A stretch of 64,000 nucleotides of DNA from Hybos culiciformis (taxonomy: Eukaryota > Arthropoda > Insecta > Diptera > Hybotidae): positions 122,001,812 through 122,065,811 of the forward strand of contig OZ023273.1 of assembly GCA_964007475.1 (NCBI GenBank), given 5' to 3'. The notes beneath the pieces were generated by a model, which was given only the letters and a program-made list of their open reading frames with translations, ran no database searches and was not told the origin of the DNA. Position 1 is the first letter of the stretch. Each line of letters starts with the position of its first letter. The position numbers and the translations under genes are program-made. Positions 1 to 14,600 of this stretch are shown here, piece by piece.

Positions 1-1224
1 AATAAAAAAACCTTATTACAATCAAAACTTTTTTCATTAAAATACTCTTATACTTATTTATATAATTTTTTTTTTTTTTATTCAATAGTATTGTCCTGAA
101 TAAAGTTTAACCTTTTTTTTTTTTAATTTTTTTTTTAAATAAGTTATATTTATTTTCAAAAAAAAAAAATCAATTAAACTTTTTGAAACTTCAAGCTTTT
201 TCAATAACAGAATTCAATTTAATATAACTGAATAGAATATTTATATATATGCAAACTTAATTTCATATTGCTTTAGTTCGAAAAGTACTTAGAAAACACA
301 TAAATTTCAGTTTGAAGACTTAAATACCAATTGTTTTAATTTCTTTTATTAAATTATACTTGTCAGAATAGTTTTCGGGCATAAAATTACTTTAAAATGT
401 TTGGTGGGCGTTTCGAAAAATATATTTAAATGTTGTAAATATAAATGCAAACAAATTAATTTTTATTCTTTAATCTAGCTTTGTACAAATAAATTCTAAT
501 TTTTTTTTTGTTGGCACAACCTTTATGATCAAACCTCTAACGTCATGGTAAAATATAACTGACATCGAAATAAAATAAAATTATACTATGCAGAAATTTT
601 AAAATTTATGACGCTAAATTCAGACAGATTATTATTTTTTTTTTTTCATTTTGAAGCGACTATAAAGTATGAAGTGTGATTAAAGGTCGTTAAATTATAT
701 ATTCAAAATTATTATTAATTTTAATAAAATATAAAAGTTTCGTAGTGAAAAAAAAAAATTAAGTTAGTTTGCTTGCTTAACACCATAAAAATTTGCATAT
801 ATGTAGTATATTATACTATTTGAATCTTAACATGGACATGGCTCTTTAATTTCAATTATCCTCCATTAAAATGGTTGAATAACAATAATGGATACAAAAT
901 TTATTTTCTTTTAATATAATTAAATTATTTTTTTTGTTCTTAAATGTGTATCCTTTATGTTTTTTATTCATGAAAAATTATAATTTTCTTGTTTATATAT
1001 TAGATGCTCTTGTTTACAGAAACTTAAGAAATTTGAATTTTTATATATTATTGATGTTATCGAAAACACAGCTATGTCCTTTAAAGCTAGAACAAAGATT
1101 CAAAGTTGGCTAAATAAAGATGTTTTGTTTTCGGTAGCTTCGTATTCGAACTTTAGACATTTTTAGTCACTGCTAGCAAAAAAATGTTCCTGGAACAAAA
1201 TAATCCTTCTACGCGGAAACAACA
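1..1224. other. AT-rich noncoding DNA, no feature seen
   Basis: Only homopolymer runs and short AT strings up to the hAT target duplication. No frame of recognisable coding character. Confidence 0.6.
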
Positions 1225-1938
1225 ATCTAGTCCAGGGGTGTCAACTGATTTTTCTATAAGATCTACTTCGCGCAGTAAAAATCCTCTGCGATCTACTTTT
1301 TCTAAAAGTAGGATTAAGACGGAAGGCAACATTTAGGGATCCAAATTCTAAGTGTTCGCCTGTTAAATTAGTTCGGTATTTCGACTTTATTATTTTCGTT
1401 TGTGAAAATGCTGATTAGTACAAATATGTTGAACCAAAACAGGCGCATAAATTGTCAGCACTTTCTTAGATTCGGATATTTATCCATCTGCTAAATATTT
1501 CCCGAATTTATCTCCGGAAGCTCTTGCTTTAATATAAATATATAATTTTCCAATGTAATAATTTCTGTAGGGATCGAAAGTAAGACTTATTTTTATTTTC
1601 ATAAAACTTCTACTCAAAGTAAAGAGTAAAAATAAAAAAACAAATACTTAAAAATTAATTTTTGAGTAATTAAAATATTTAAAAAAATAAATACTTAATT
1701 TTTGAGGAAAGAGTATTTGAAAAATTTGAAATACTTATTACTGAAGTTATATTTTTTTAATATTTTTCAAATACTCTTCAGTTGAGTATAATTTTTAGAT
1801 TTTTTTTGAAATACTCTTTTCGTTTTTAATTTTTTTTTTAATACTCGATAAGCAAAATCCAAAAAACGTAATCCAAAAAATAAAATTTAATAAAAAGAGT
1901 TTTATTTTTTACTTTGGAAAAGAGTACTTAAAAAAAGA

Positions 1939-2046
1939 GTTTTATTTTTTACTCAAAAAAAATTACTTACAAAAAGAGTATTTGGAAAATTATTAAAAAA
2001 TAATACTCTTTTTTTAAGTGTTCTTTTTTTGAGTAAAAAATAAAAC
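1939..2046. repeat. AT-rich hairpin inside the hAT element
   Basis: Arms 1939-1961 and 2024-2046 are complementary over about 23 bp (GTTTTATTTTTTACTC then an A run). They sit inside a wider stretch (about 1570-2090) full of GAGTA/TACTC and AAAGAGTATTT variants in both orientations. It appears to be a repeat insertion or expansion that replaced transposase coding sequence. Confidence 0.6.
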
Positions 2047-2082
2047 TTATTTTATTTTTTGACTAAAAAGTAAAACTTTTTT

Positions 2083-2454
2083 TTAAGAGTTATTTTCAGA
2101 GTAATTGAAAAAATTAAGTATTTCATTCGGTCTCTGAATTTCTGTTTCAAGTGTAATGTTATCCATATCAAAAATAGTTGATAGTTTTTCTGCAATTGTT
2201 TCTGCTTTAATATTGCTATCAAATGGAAAACTCATAAATAAAACTACATTATAAAGTTTTTGAAAATCTTGGAAACGATTACCAAATTCTTTAATAACGT
2301 TCTTAATTTCTTTGATGTATTTATTTTCATCATAATTAGTAGAAGCAGAACTTTTTAATTGCGCCAACATGTTTGGAAAATTAGATAATTTATTTTGATT
2401 CTTGAAATTGAAATTGGCAATTTGAAACGAAATAAATATAGGAAATATGAATAT
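2083..2454 (-). pseudogene. hAT transposase C-terminal fragment
   Basis: An open frame on the minus strand, entered after a stop at 2455-2457 and closed at 2083. The tract LSNFPNMLAQLKSS, then GNRFQDFQKLYNVVLFMSFPFD and a region ending TLETEIQR resemble the stretch before the dimerisation region of hAT transposases of the GTF2IRD2/ZBED-like group (family recognition from memory; not searched). The zinc-finger, most of the catalytic domain and the C-terminus are absent. It lies inside the hAT ends and stops where the AT-rich hairpin sequence begins. No function as a protein is expected. Confidence 0.65.
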
Positions 2455-2533
2455 TTATTGGCGATCGACTTAAAATCATTACGCGATCGACCGGTAGATC
2501 GCGATCGACGTTATTGACACCCCTGATCTAGTC

Positions 2534-3782
2534 TGTTCAAGATATTAGAATTACTTGTAAAGCACAATAATTATTAGTAATTTTCAACTTATAGACATAC
2601 AATAATATAATTTTATAAATTTTTTTTGTGAAAGCAAAACATATAGGTAACTAGAATGATGTGTTTTAAGGAACAATTAATCAAATAATGATTATAATTC
2701 GATGAATTTATGTTCTAACAATTTACTTTTATTTATAAATCCAGTTGAACAGATTTAAATTTGTTATTGAATTGTGCTAACTTAAGCGTAAGATTTATGG
2801 CAAACAAGTCTATCATACTTTCCAATCAACAGTGATCTTATAAAAAACTAAATAAAATGTTTGAACAAAGAGGGTGATGGTATATTATGTTAATTTTAAA
2901 ACAAAGTTTCGTAATTTCAACAAAACAAGTCATTATGATGTGTTAATTCTTAATTTTTTAATAGCTGTATTGCACATATTCTTGTTAACAAAAAAAAATA
3001 AAAAATTTAATTAAGAAAATATACATGTGAATAAATAATAACATCATGCATTCTATGAAAAATAGAAAGAGAATATTATAGATATTGAATTGTAATTATG
3101 TACATATATTTATTATATATAGAAAACTGAAATTTCAATAATGACAAAAAGGAAAATTATATTGTTTTTTCCTCCATATATGTATATAAAACAAAATTCT
3201 TCAATTTTTTTTTCAAAACAAAATATAAATAAATAAAATAAATAATAAATAAAAATGTATATATAAAATGGAAATTTGAAAAAGAAAATTGTTTTTCAGA
3301 AGTAGGTACATAACAGAAAAGGCGGTCTTAGTGAAAAGAAAAATATAGTATTATTTTCTTCTTTTTTTTTTTTTACTTTTTTATTTTTAATTTTCTCCTC
3401 AAACCATTTTTCATTTCAAATATTATATTATTTTTTTGTTTTTTTTTTTTTTTCAATTTTCCATTTCATTCGCAATTACATTTTTGTGTATATTCTACAA
3501 ATAAACTCAATCGAAATGAAAATACAAACAATAAAAAGAAAAAGAAAAATAAATACTAAATACTAAATATAGGTATATATATATATATAAAATACAGTAG
3601 AGAAAATATTCAGTTCATTCACACACCCATACTTAAAAAAAAAAATAAAAAAAAAAAGAAATAAAAATAAAAAAAAAGCATATACATTTAAATTGTAAAT
3701 TTGAAAATTCATATGTACATGCACAATTCCATGCCCATTTCGATTCTAAAAAAATTCTGATTCGTTAGGAAAATATTAAAAA

Positions 3783-3819
<37 letters not shown>

Positions 3820-5618
3820 TAAAAGATTTTGTTCTTTTTCTTTTATTTTGATTTCCAATTTCAAATGGAAAACACACATACACAATCACATTAATTTTAT
3901 TTATTTTTTTTATTTCACTGAAATTTTTACCATTTAAAAAGAGAAATAAATATATATAGAGCGAAATTTTTTATATAGTTAAATATACCAAAATTTGGTA
4001 TCTTTTTTTTTTTTAATATAATAATAAAAATAAAATTAAATTGAATTTATTAAAATAAATCAATGACAAATTCAAAATATTATAATAATAAAAATAATAT
4101 TAATAAGGTGAACGTACTAAAACCTACCTCAGGCAAATCGAAAATATAAAATTATTCTCATTTTTAAATGTCACTGTATTTGCTGCGGTAATATATATAT
4201 TTTTTTATTTTTTGAGAGAAATTTCAAGAGAGTACATTTCCCTGTATATAGATATCATAAATTGTAAGTTCCTTGGAAAATTTTTAATTAAAAAAAAAAA
4301 TTAAATAAAAAATAGAATATATAAAATTCAAATTTAAGTATTTTTCTTTTATTGTATATCTATTTTTTCGTTCGTTATATTCCACACATTAAGATACATT
4401 TAAAGAAAAAAAAAAGATACTATGTTAACATTTTTCTCATTTCTCTTCTTGTTTTTAAATTCTTCTTGAATTTGTTTTTTTTTTTTTTTGCAAAACCAGG
4501 TAAAAAAAATAACAAATTCAGACATGTGAATTATTTATTACGAAAAAAAAACACAAATAAAAAATATCTTTTTTTATATTATTTATTTGAAAACCAAGAT
4601 AATATTTGTTTATTTTTATAATAATTATTGAGAGCCAATGGGGAAATAAAAGTTCTACGACCTCATACTTTTTGAATTCGCTCGGTTAAAATTTAGAAAA
4701 AGATTATTTTTTTTCTCAATTGGCGAAATATACATAATTTTGAAAAATAAGAGAGTATTTTTTTTTTTAGTTATGATTGAAGTGGAATTACATATTTTAC
4801 TCAATGCACATGAAAAAAAAAAATTGAGAATTTTTTTTTTCTATAAATTTGAGAATAAGAAAAATATTAATAAAAGAAACAATGAGCATACATATAATTT
4901 TTTATTTTTTTATTTTTATTTTCTTTCCTCCTTTCAGTGTGCAAGAAATATATATTTATTTTTTCGTTTTTTTGGGGGTTTGATACATCTATCTAAAATT
5001 GAAACCAGTCAAAGTAGTTTGCAGCTGTTGGAGTTAGTGGCGGACGTGTAATTTTTTTGTATTATTTTATTTGTGAAAAACACAAAAATATTTGATTATT
5101 TATTTATATTTATAAAATAATAAAAAAAAAAAGACTAAAACAATTTATAATAATAAAAAAAACATCAAGTATTCAAAAATAATTGGAAACATTTTTAGTT
5201 TTATTTTTTTGTTATTTTGAGTGAAAAAAAAAATCTTGAAATAAAATATTCACTTATTATTTTTTGTTAAATTTCTGTTCATAGCAAAATTTATAAACAT
5301 TTAATTTTTTTTTTTTTTTTTTTATATAAAAAGAACAAGAATTTTAATTTCTTCGTGAAAATGTGAAAATAATAATTTTTTCAGTTCAGCGCCATTAAAA
5401 TTTATTTAATTTGTTCAACGATGAATTTTAACAATTTCATATAAAATTTATATTCATCTAACCGTCGGCAATGTTGCCATCAATATTAAAATAATATTTT
5501 TTTTTTTTTACTCTAATTATCAAAAACAATAAAGTTATTATAAATCATTGTAAACTGTTATAATATATTTAAATAAAGAAATATTAAAAAAATATATATA
5601 TATACAAAATATATATAT
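2534..5618. other. Region upstream of dachshund, possible 5' leader and promoter
   Basis: AT-rich DNA with long A/T runs and one microsatellite. The slightly less AT-rich strip at 4938-5050, following a pyrimidine tract ending CAG, could be a leader exon, but no splice donor or core promoter could be fixed. The open frames at 4352-5051 are low-complexity and not genes. Confidence 0.4.
3783..3818. repeat. (AAT)n microsatellite
   Basis: About eleven uninterrupted AAT units upstream of dachshund. Confidence 0.9.
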
Positions 5619-5627
5619 TAACAAAAA

Positions 5628-8600
5628 ATGTTAAGTTCATTAGAAATGATGAATTTAATGGCCGCTGCAGGCCACTATCCATTACCATCACATCATCCAC
5701 TTTCAACACATCATCAATCAACTCGATTATATAATACACCTGGAAATACAGCTGTAGCAACACAATCAATTTCAACATCTGATCCATTAGCAAATGAATG
5801 TAAATTAATTGATTATCGTGGCCAAAAGGTTGCAGCATTTACAATAAGTGGTGAAACAATGTTATGTTTACCACAAGCAGTTGAATTATTTCTTAAAGAT
5901 GCTGTCGGTGGACCGCATACCGTTTATTGTAAATTAAAACGCTTAGACATTGAACCATTGGTGTGTAATGTTGAGCAGGTTCGAATATTGAGAGCACTCG
6001 GTGCAATTCAACCATTTGTTAATCGTTGTAAATTGTTATCAGTTAAAGATTTTGATGCATTATTTGATGATTGTACCACAAAATCAAGGTTAGATTTAAT
6101 GTTTTTTTTTTTTCCGGAAAATCTTTTTATATTCGAATTATTTGGTTTAATTAATTTAATTATAAAATATAATAATTTAAAATTACTAATTATTGTTTGC
6201 AAATATTTTGTAATATACAAAGTTATTTTCTTTTTTACGAGATCGTCTCAAAAAATAATTTTTGATCGAAAAGAACTATAAACCTACCTCTAAAAAAAAA
6301 AAAAACCAGGTACATAGAGAAAAGATAGATAGGCTCACAAAATAATTATACCGCTTTGATAGACGGGAACAATAAAATAAATTGTTTACAAAGTTTTAGT
6401 CTTGATCCCGAAAAAGAATTAGTTACGTAAATCATTATAAAAATATAGATAGTATACTTACCAAACAAAATATCAATTAAAATTTTTTTTATTTATTACT
6501 GGCGCTCAAAATCAAAATTTGGATTATTTAAATTAAAAAAAAAAACAAATCTTGAACTTGTAAATTTTAATAATAAATATAAATTCAATTTTATTATTGA
6601 AAAGGAACTGGCACGAAATTTTATTATAATTATTTGTATGTGTAGTGTCAATACGAATTTTGTAAGAAACATTTTAAAATGTAGGTACAAAAAATAAGTA
6701 TGTTTTATACTGGGTTTTGATATTAAAAACTTTTCGTTTCCTTGGTGAAGGAAACAGTTGAATAGTTTATTATTTATTCTCAATAAAATCTAAAGTGTGA
6801 ATAAATTACTTAACTGATAAGTTTTGAGTTGTGTTAAATGCCATCAATATCAATTCTTTGTTCAGGGTTCCTAATTCTAATTGAAAACAAGATATTTGGT
6901 TTATGTGGAGTACAATAAATATTTATATAAAATTTATGTATTATTCTATTTATGTATAAAATATTAATACTCATTTATAGCCACTGATAAGATGAGCGTT
7001 AATGAATACAATCAAAACAAATTGTTGCAGACTATTTTTGTTTTGACACTTCTATAGAATTTATCGGCTTTCCTGGGTTCGATTATCACCTAGATATGGA
7101 ATTTGTGTTATTTACTCATTTTATAAATTTTATAAAAAAAAAAAACAAAACGACAAAGCTATAAAATAAACTCATTATTTTCCACAATTTACATCTAACT
7201 ATAACATTTTTAATAAAAATACAGGTCTTATATTCAATCAAGAATTGCCTTTAATTAAATTTTAATAAGATTTTTTGATTTATAGTCAATTATGTTGAAA
7301 TAAAATAAAAACTACACAGAAAACACACAATTGAATACAGGTTTGAAATAAGTACTCATTGAATTTTCTTTAATTTTTTTTATTTTTTTTTTATTTTTTT
7401 TTTTATTTTTTTGCTTTAAACTTATTTTATTCTCTTTATAACTAATAGTTAGTTAGTCTGCAACGATCTAAGCAAGGTTCTCAAGCAAGAGTCTCACTAA
7501 TCCATAATTATTGGAAGGCTACATTTATGAATGATTGACAAACGCCATTTGTGTCCATTTACTTCACGATAGACTGACTAGTGACTAGTTTTAAAATAGG
7601 TTTTTTTTTCGTTTATTTTATACAATACCTTTATTGCGTTCTGTCACCAACCATTGTAGATCTTCTGCGAAGCATATATAGATTATGCCCTGCATGTCAT
7701 TTTCATAAGGTTTAATTCGTGTAGATGCACTGAAAAAAAACCATGGTAGTATAGGCTCGAAATCTTTTATTTATTATTAAATTATCTCCTGCAAAAATAT
7801 ATAACAAACGATTTGTTTCAAAAGTTCTTACATCAAAATTATAGTTTTTATTGTTTTTCCAGCGAAAAGAAAATTACAAATCCATAATTATTTTTTTACA
7901 TTATTTCAATGTAATAAACTTAAATATTCCTTTTTTTTCTACAGTATTATTAATTAAAAATTAACATCAAGTTTTCAAATAAGAAATAAGAAAAATAAAA
8001 ATCAAATTAAAATAAATAAATAAATTAAAAGAAAAAATTATTTTTATGAGCAATTAATATTAAATCATAATAGTATAATCTTTTTTTAACTTACAATAAT
8101 AAATACTAGTTAGATTTGACATATGTATATTTTTACACTGCAAGGGAAATGTAGAAGTAAGAGCTGCTGTAGCTAACTTCTTTATCAGTGTCTCTTAACG
8201 AAAAACAATTCAATAATAAATTCAAAATAAGGTTTTTAACCTTCGTAATCACTGTCCCAAACTGAGTTGTGTAATTTAACGAGTATACGAAAGTTTATTT
8301 TAAGTTTATTTGAAATGATTTTAAATTATGATTTTTATAAATAATCGAGAAATCTGAAATTTATGTTAACAAGGTACTGCGATGCAAAAAATTAGGATCC
8401 TGAAATTTTTTTTTCCTAATTTTCAGCCTTCCAAATACAATTTCTGGAGACAACCCTGAACCCTTACTTCAATAAATTTCCCTGCATATACTTCATTTTA
8501 ATATTTTTCTTTTAATTCTTAAACTTGTAATTCAAAAGGAACAGTAGCAAATCTTAAAGAAAATTAATAATTTCTGACAGTTTTAAGTTATATACGTTTA

Positions 8601-11600
8601 TTGGAATGGCACTCAACTTTATTGCGGTGCCTTTTGTGTTTAACATTTTGTATTCTTTTTTTTTATTTTTTATTAAATGAAAAGACAAAACAGTAAAAAA
8701 TAAAGATGCAAATAAGTCATATTTTATTATGTTTTTTTTATTTTATTTCCAACCAACCACAAAAATTATAAGAATTCATATTACAGAACTCAATAAAAAT
8801 AAACATCAAATTTTATTTCTTTTTTTATTTTTTTTTATTCAAATTTTGCCAGTGTTTATTTTGTTTTTCATTGACGTTGTTCTTTTAGAATCAAAGCAAT
8901 ACCTTAATTAAATATTTACATTAAGTTCAATATAAAATTATACCTATAATGTTTTTGTTAAAATGTTTTTTTTTTAATTTGTAATTTGCTTACAATAATT
9001 TTAATGTTTGTTTGTTTTACAAAGAGCATCAAAATAAGCCAGTATGAAAAATTTGGCTCGAATTGGAGGTTTGATTCCTAGAGAAATAGCTGTACTTCGT
9101 AATTTTCCATTCAAACTAATTGTTGCACAATTTTATTTTATTAAAACTTGCCTTTTGGTCAGCATAAAATATATGTATTTATTTAACAAAAAAATGATGT
9201 ATTTTTTTTTAATCAATAATTTCGTTTGTATTTGGGTTTAGGCTTAAAACAAAGTTCTAAAACTAAAGCAAAAGATAGATAGTTTCTCTCTCTCTTTTAG
9301 AAAAAAGTAGAGCATAATTGCCAATCGCAAACATTAAAGCGAAATTCGTGGAATTTTTCCTGATTTTATGATAATAAGTATTTTAATCCTCAAAATTAAA
9401 TCAAAATAAGTTTAAATAAATTTAAATATAGTTTCCTCCTCATACTAAAACTCAGAAATGCTTTGATATAAAATTGAATATTATTAGTTTTGTCACAAAT
9501 GTCTGAAGAATACTTATTCTATTTTGAAGGATCACTTCCAAAATTGATTAATCAAAAAAAAAATCATAAATTCAGAGCAACTTATATCAGAATAATTATG
9601 GAAGAAACTATTAATTATAAAAAAAGAAAAATCGTACATTCAGAGCTTCACATTGAACATGTATTAATATGGATTACTAATTTAAAATTTATCAATGTCG
9701 CAACAAATTTCAGTAAACGGATATAAATTTGTTATCCATTTTATCATTATTTTTAACATTGGGCTATTTATTTAATTAAAATTTGGGTCGACGAAGGATA
9801 GTTGTTACAATTTAAAAATCATAAAAAATAAAACCGATATATAAACTATCTGCATTATACATACAAACGTATATGTTTTATCATATATTTACAATTTTAC
9901 ATAAATTATTTTAATGTTAAATTAAAGTAGTGAAAAAAATAAGAATTTCCCACTAATTTTCTTATTATAATAATGTTACATATATATCATCAGGTACGGA
10001 GTGTATAGTTTTTGTGGTGAAAACGAATGAAAATTGTTTATAGAAAAAAAATATTCATCTTGTGGTTAATAGTAATTATATTGAACTGTGCTAATTACAC
10101 TTTTATTCACAATTTAATTTTTGAATTCGATACGCATAATGCGTATTGTAAAGTGTGAACAAATAATGTATGGGTTGGATATTAATTTCATTTCAATGGT
10201 TAACATTTCATTGTTAAAAAAAAAACCTAAAATTTAAAAATTAAGTATAACCATTGAGTAATAAGATTTATAAGAGGGACAGAATTCATACAAGTAAATT
10301 TTTTTCAAAAATTATGACAATATTTTGAATGTATTGAGTTAAATTTTTTAACTCAAATGTTTTTATTCTTAATTTTATTATTTTTATTATTGTATTAAGA
10401 ATAAACACATTGGAGTATGAAATTTTTATTCAATACATTGAAAATATTCTCATCATTTTTGAGTTATTTGAAAAAAAAAATTCTGAAATTTACTTGTATG
10501 AATTCTAACCCTCTCATAAATATTATTACTCTATGGTATAACATAAAGGCGTATTGAATAAAAAATATTTATTTTTAATCAGTTCTTATGATTTTGATGA
10601 TTGTTTCTTATTTTGCATTGTATGGTCCGTCATGTCAATTTTTAAAATATTTATAAGGGTTTATTTTTCTATTTTTTATATTTATAAGTCGAATTGTTCT
10701 CAAAACTCGAAGATGGTATATTGGGCTCATTCAGTCATAAAATTATGAAAATTTCTTTGAACAATTTATTTTGTCTATATAAAATTAAATGAAATTAAGA
10801 TATCTTATTTTAATAAGGTATTGAACTTAATATTTATATGCTTTAATTATGTTCATTAAGCACATCTTGTTAATAATAAAATAAAATTATTCAAATATAC
10901 TAAGTATATGAACAATATGTTAAAATTATAAAAACATGTGTAACATTATTATTATTTATAAAATTTGATTTCATTAACTTTTTTCAAGAACAAAAAGTGT
11001 AGCCACTGTAAAAAATTTCTACACTTCAGTTGAATAATCAAAGAAAAATTATTACAATACGCATACATAATGTATGTAGCTACTGAAAATACAATTTAAT
11101 TAGAAAAAAAATGAATGTGTAAAATTATAAATTTATCATGCTAATATTACATATAGAAAGTTAATAAATATACTTAAAATAACAAAATTGTCATGTTGAA
11201 TTTATACTTCATTAGGTTCTTTCTCTATAATGCTAATTTATATGGAAAAATTAATAGCACCTTCTTCATTTATTTCTAAAAAATTTAATTTTAAAAATTT
11301 TTTATTCCAACAGAGAGCCGCTAAAACATATGCAAACCCAACTCTTTTCACCTTAAATGAAAGAAATCATAAGTTCCAATAAAATATAAAGTGTAACATG
11401 AAACTATTTTAAATATAAACAGATATTTAAAGAATAATTCAAGAATAGTACAAGTAAAGTCAATCACAACAATATTTATTCTATTTGACTTCTATTTGAA
11501 TTCAAATACTGTACATATATTAAAAATTAACTAAATATTACATTACTTTTAAACCTCATATATAATGAAAATTTCTTATCATTCACAAAGTATTTCGATT

Positions 11601-14600
11601 AAAATTAGTTCAATAAAAAGATTGGACATATTACGTACATAACATGTGTACATATTTTTCATTTATATATTTGCCTATATTATTAGTTTAAATAATGAAG
11701 GTTTTGCTTTTATTGATTCCTTATCGATTAAAGCATAACTGGATCTTGAAATCAAAAATATTTAATGTGAATATCGCGTGAACATTGTGCCACCTGTCTA
11801 AATCTAATGATATTTTTGCTAAGATGAATTAATTTATGTTGTTGTTTTAAGAATTAGTTCATCTTCAACATATAATATATATTTGAAGAATAATAAATAA
11901 TAAAAAATTTCTTTTAAATTTTTTTTATAAATATGCTCTGAAATTTAGGTACACCTATGAAAAATGCATATAAGACCTGTAATTTTATTACATTAAAGTT
12001 ATTATATTTTAATGGAATGTTAACAGTTTTATAAAAAATCGAGTATAATAAATTAAATTTAAATTTCTTGATGGAATGCAATATTCATTTGATTGATTTC
12101 AGAAATGTTGATTCAGTAAATAAGACTGGTTTGATATAATATGTAGCAATACAAAATCAAATAATAACCTAATAAATTTATATTCATGTAAAAAAATGTT
12201 TATAATTATAAACTTCCTTTAATAAAGATAACATAAAATTTTTTTTTATTTTTTTTCAGTTCGAAAGCTGGTAGACCAGCGAAAAAAATTTTTCCAATGT
12301 CATCAACTGATTTACAACAATTACAGCAGTACAAAAAATATAGATTAGACAGCAATGAGAATAATTATTCACCGGCATATGAAAATGGTAAAGTTTTAAT
12401 TTATATTATGTATATATTGTTTTATATTGGCAATAATATAGTACACTACACATAGAATATATTATTGCAATGAAAAAGTTGTAATTTTAAATTGTTGTCA
12501 TTTTAAAAAGTTGTAATTTTTAAGAAAATCTGTAATAAAATTTATATTTCCCCCGATTTTTTGCAGAATATTGTTCTTAAGTTCATTTGAAATTTTAGCT
12601 TATTCATAACATAAAGAATTTAAAGAAAAATTAATTTTTTAGTCAAAACAACAGAAACTGACACGTAATGTTTAATGTTGATATCAAAAACATAAAATTA
12701 TTATAAATTACAGAAATTAAATCATTGTATTTACTTGAATTCTTAAGTTCAATTCGTGAGCATCTTTTAAAAAATAAAATATATTCCTTTTGTTCATTTA
12801 AGGTATCTATAAAATATGGGTTTACATATATGTAATGAGAGAAGAATTTCAAGTTCTTAATATTCCAGTTTGGTTAATTTTTTTTGCTTTCATCAGGTTA
12901 ATTTAAAGCAAGGCTAATTTTAAAAATTAGTGGAATATTTGAAATTCCGGAATATTGCTAGAAAATGACTTATTTTCCACATAAAAAAAATAAATCCGGA
13001 ATTTTGATATTCGATTTTATTAGGAGTTGGAATACTGGCATTTGTGAACAAAAAAGTTCCTTTTTAAGTTTCTTTTTAATCACTTTTATGAATTTATGAA
13101 CATCTTTTCCCTTGATCTGAACTATGTTAACTACATGATAAAAAAACTTAAAAAACCACGAGCCTCCTCACTAATAAAAAAAATAATTTATATGTGTACT
13201 ACATTACATATATATAATAAATGTAATATGTACATAATATGATTGTAAATAATTGTAAAAAAATATGCTAATATTTAATTGTTAATTTAAATGCCATAAT
13301 TTTTCAAAAAAAAAAGTAAAAAAGAATTCAATTTTAAAATAAGAGATTCAATTGTTATGCGCTCTGTAATCAAAAAATAAGTAGCAACTTTAGTTGTTAT
13401 TTTTTTCTTTCAAGAATGTGACCATTTTTTAATCAAAATGAATAAATTTGTAATAAAATTAAATTGAAATGTGTATAGTTTTTCTTTTTTTTTTCTTTTT
13501 TTAATTCTCAACTATAATTTTTCATTTTCATGTTTTGTCCAATAAATTTGTTAGTGTAAAAATAATAGGAGTTTATACATATGAACATATTTTTTTTTAT
13601 AATAATTTTTCTCTCGCTAATTATGCTGAGGAGGACAATAGTTGTTTTTAGTAGAAGTAGAAAATGAAAATATTTTTTAATGAAATGTTTTTATGTATGT
13701 TATGTTACCCTAGAGGCAAACATTATATGCATATAAATTATAAATAATATAAATGGAATGAATTTTCAATGGATTTTATTTTTTAAATATGTACATATAT
13801 ATATATATTTTTTAAACTGTATATTATATATAAATAAATAAAATGTAATAATAATAAAACTGAAATTAACTTCAAAATGATAAACCGGAAAATATGTATA
13901 GCATGTGCGGCGATGGAACCAAGAAAAAAAAATTTGTCTAAAATCAAGAAAATTATGAAACATATAGTGTAGAATAACTTTGGAATGGTCCTTTATTGAA
14001 ATCTATTTAGATAAGATTAAATGAGAATTCAAGAACTAACACTTAATCGAAATTTTTATATAATTCGTTATAAAAAAAACAGTGAAATAATTGACCATGA
14101 TCGATAATTGTTAACTTTATGTAGTTACCATATATAATATATATATATATACATATATTATATATTACTAGTTAATAACCCTAATTTTTTAAAATCATTA
14201 CTAAACTCAATACAAAGTAATAGTTAAAAATAATTCAAATTTTTCTAATTACATTATTTATATTTATTTCAATATTAATTTGCCATTTAATTAAAAATGA
14301 CTTACTAAAACGTGCCAAATGTTAATATTTGCACATGAACTGAAAAAACAAATTCTGTAATTAATTATATAAACCTGTTTAAAAGAATTTTTATCTTTAA
14401 TTCTAGATTCACATTTGCCTAAATCTACAAATTTCAATAATCATCAACTTAACCAATTAGCTCTAATGCAAATGAATCATCAACAGACATTACTGCACAC
14501 TGCTGCCAATGGTTCTCCACCAGGATTTCCACCTGTTGATGTTCCCATGATGATGAAGGCGGCAATGAAAGCCGGTATGTCTCCAGGTGAAATAGAGGCT

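Larger units (their letters stand above)
1233..2525. mobile_element. hAT-superfamily DNA transposon relic with perfect ends
   Basis: The 1,293-bp element starts CAGGGGTGTCAA and ends with the exact reverse complement TTGACACCCCTG. It is flanked by a perfect 8-bp direct repeat ATCTAGTC (1225-1232 and 2526-2533), the target duplication expected of hAT insertion. Subterminal DNA is rich in GATC-containing repeats such as GCGATCGAC near the right end and GCGATCTAC near the left. A transposase fragment lies on the minus strand, and the interior at about 1570-2090 is AT-rich, self-complementary sequence that replaces most of the expected coding region. It is non-autonomous and defective; identical target duplications suggest the insertion is not ancient. 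Confidence 0.9.

Noticed and set aside
4352..5051. Open frames upstream of dachshund
   Set aside because: Homopolymer-rich Phe/Lys strings. The DNA may include leader sequence but the frames are not protein-like.
6089..6281. Extension of the dachshund exon 1 frame to a stop at 6281
   Set aside because: The frame becomes low-complexity after TTKS, and a GT donor at 6089 joins in phase to exon 2, which continues the conserved domain (SSKAGRPAKK).
7050..7095. GGGTTCGATTATCACC resembling a tRNA B box
   Set aside because: It lacks the CC of the B-box end, and no A box lies at the right distance, so a tRNA or SINE cannot be supported.
9490..9726. 78-codon open frame within dachshund intron 1
   Set aside because: No recognisable family and no splice evidence; treated as chance.
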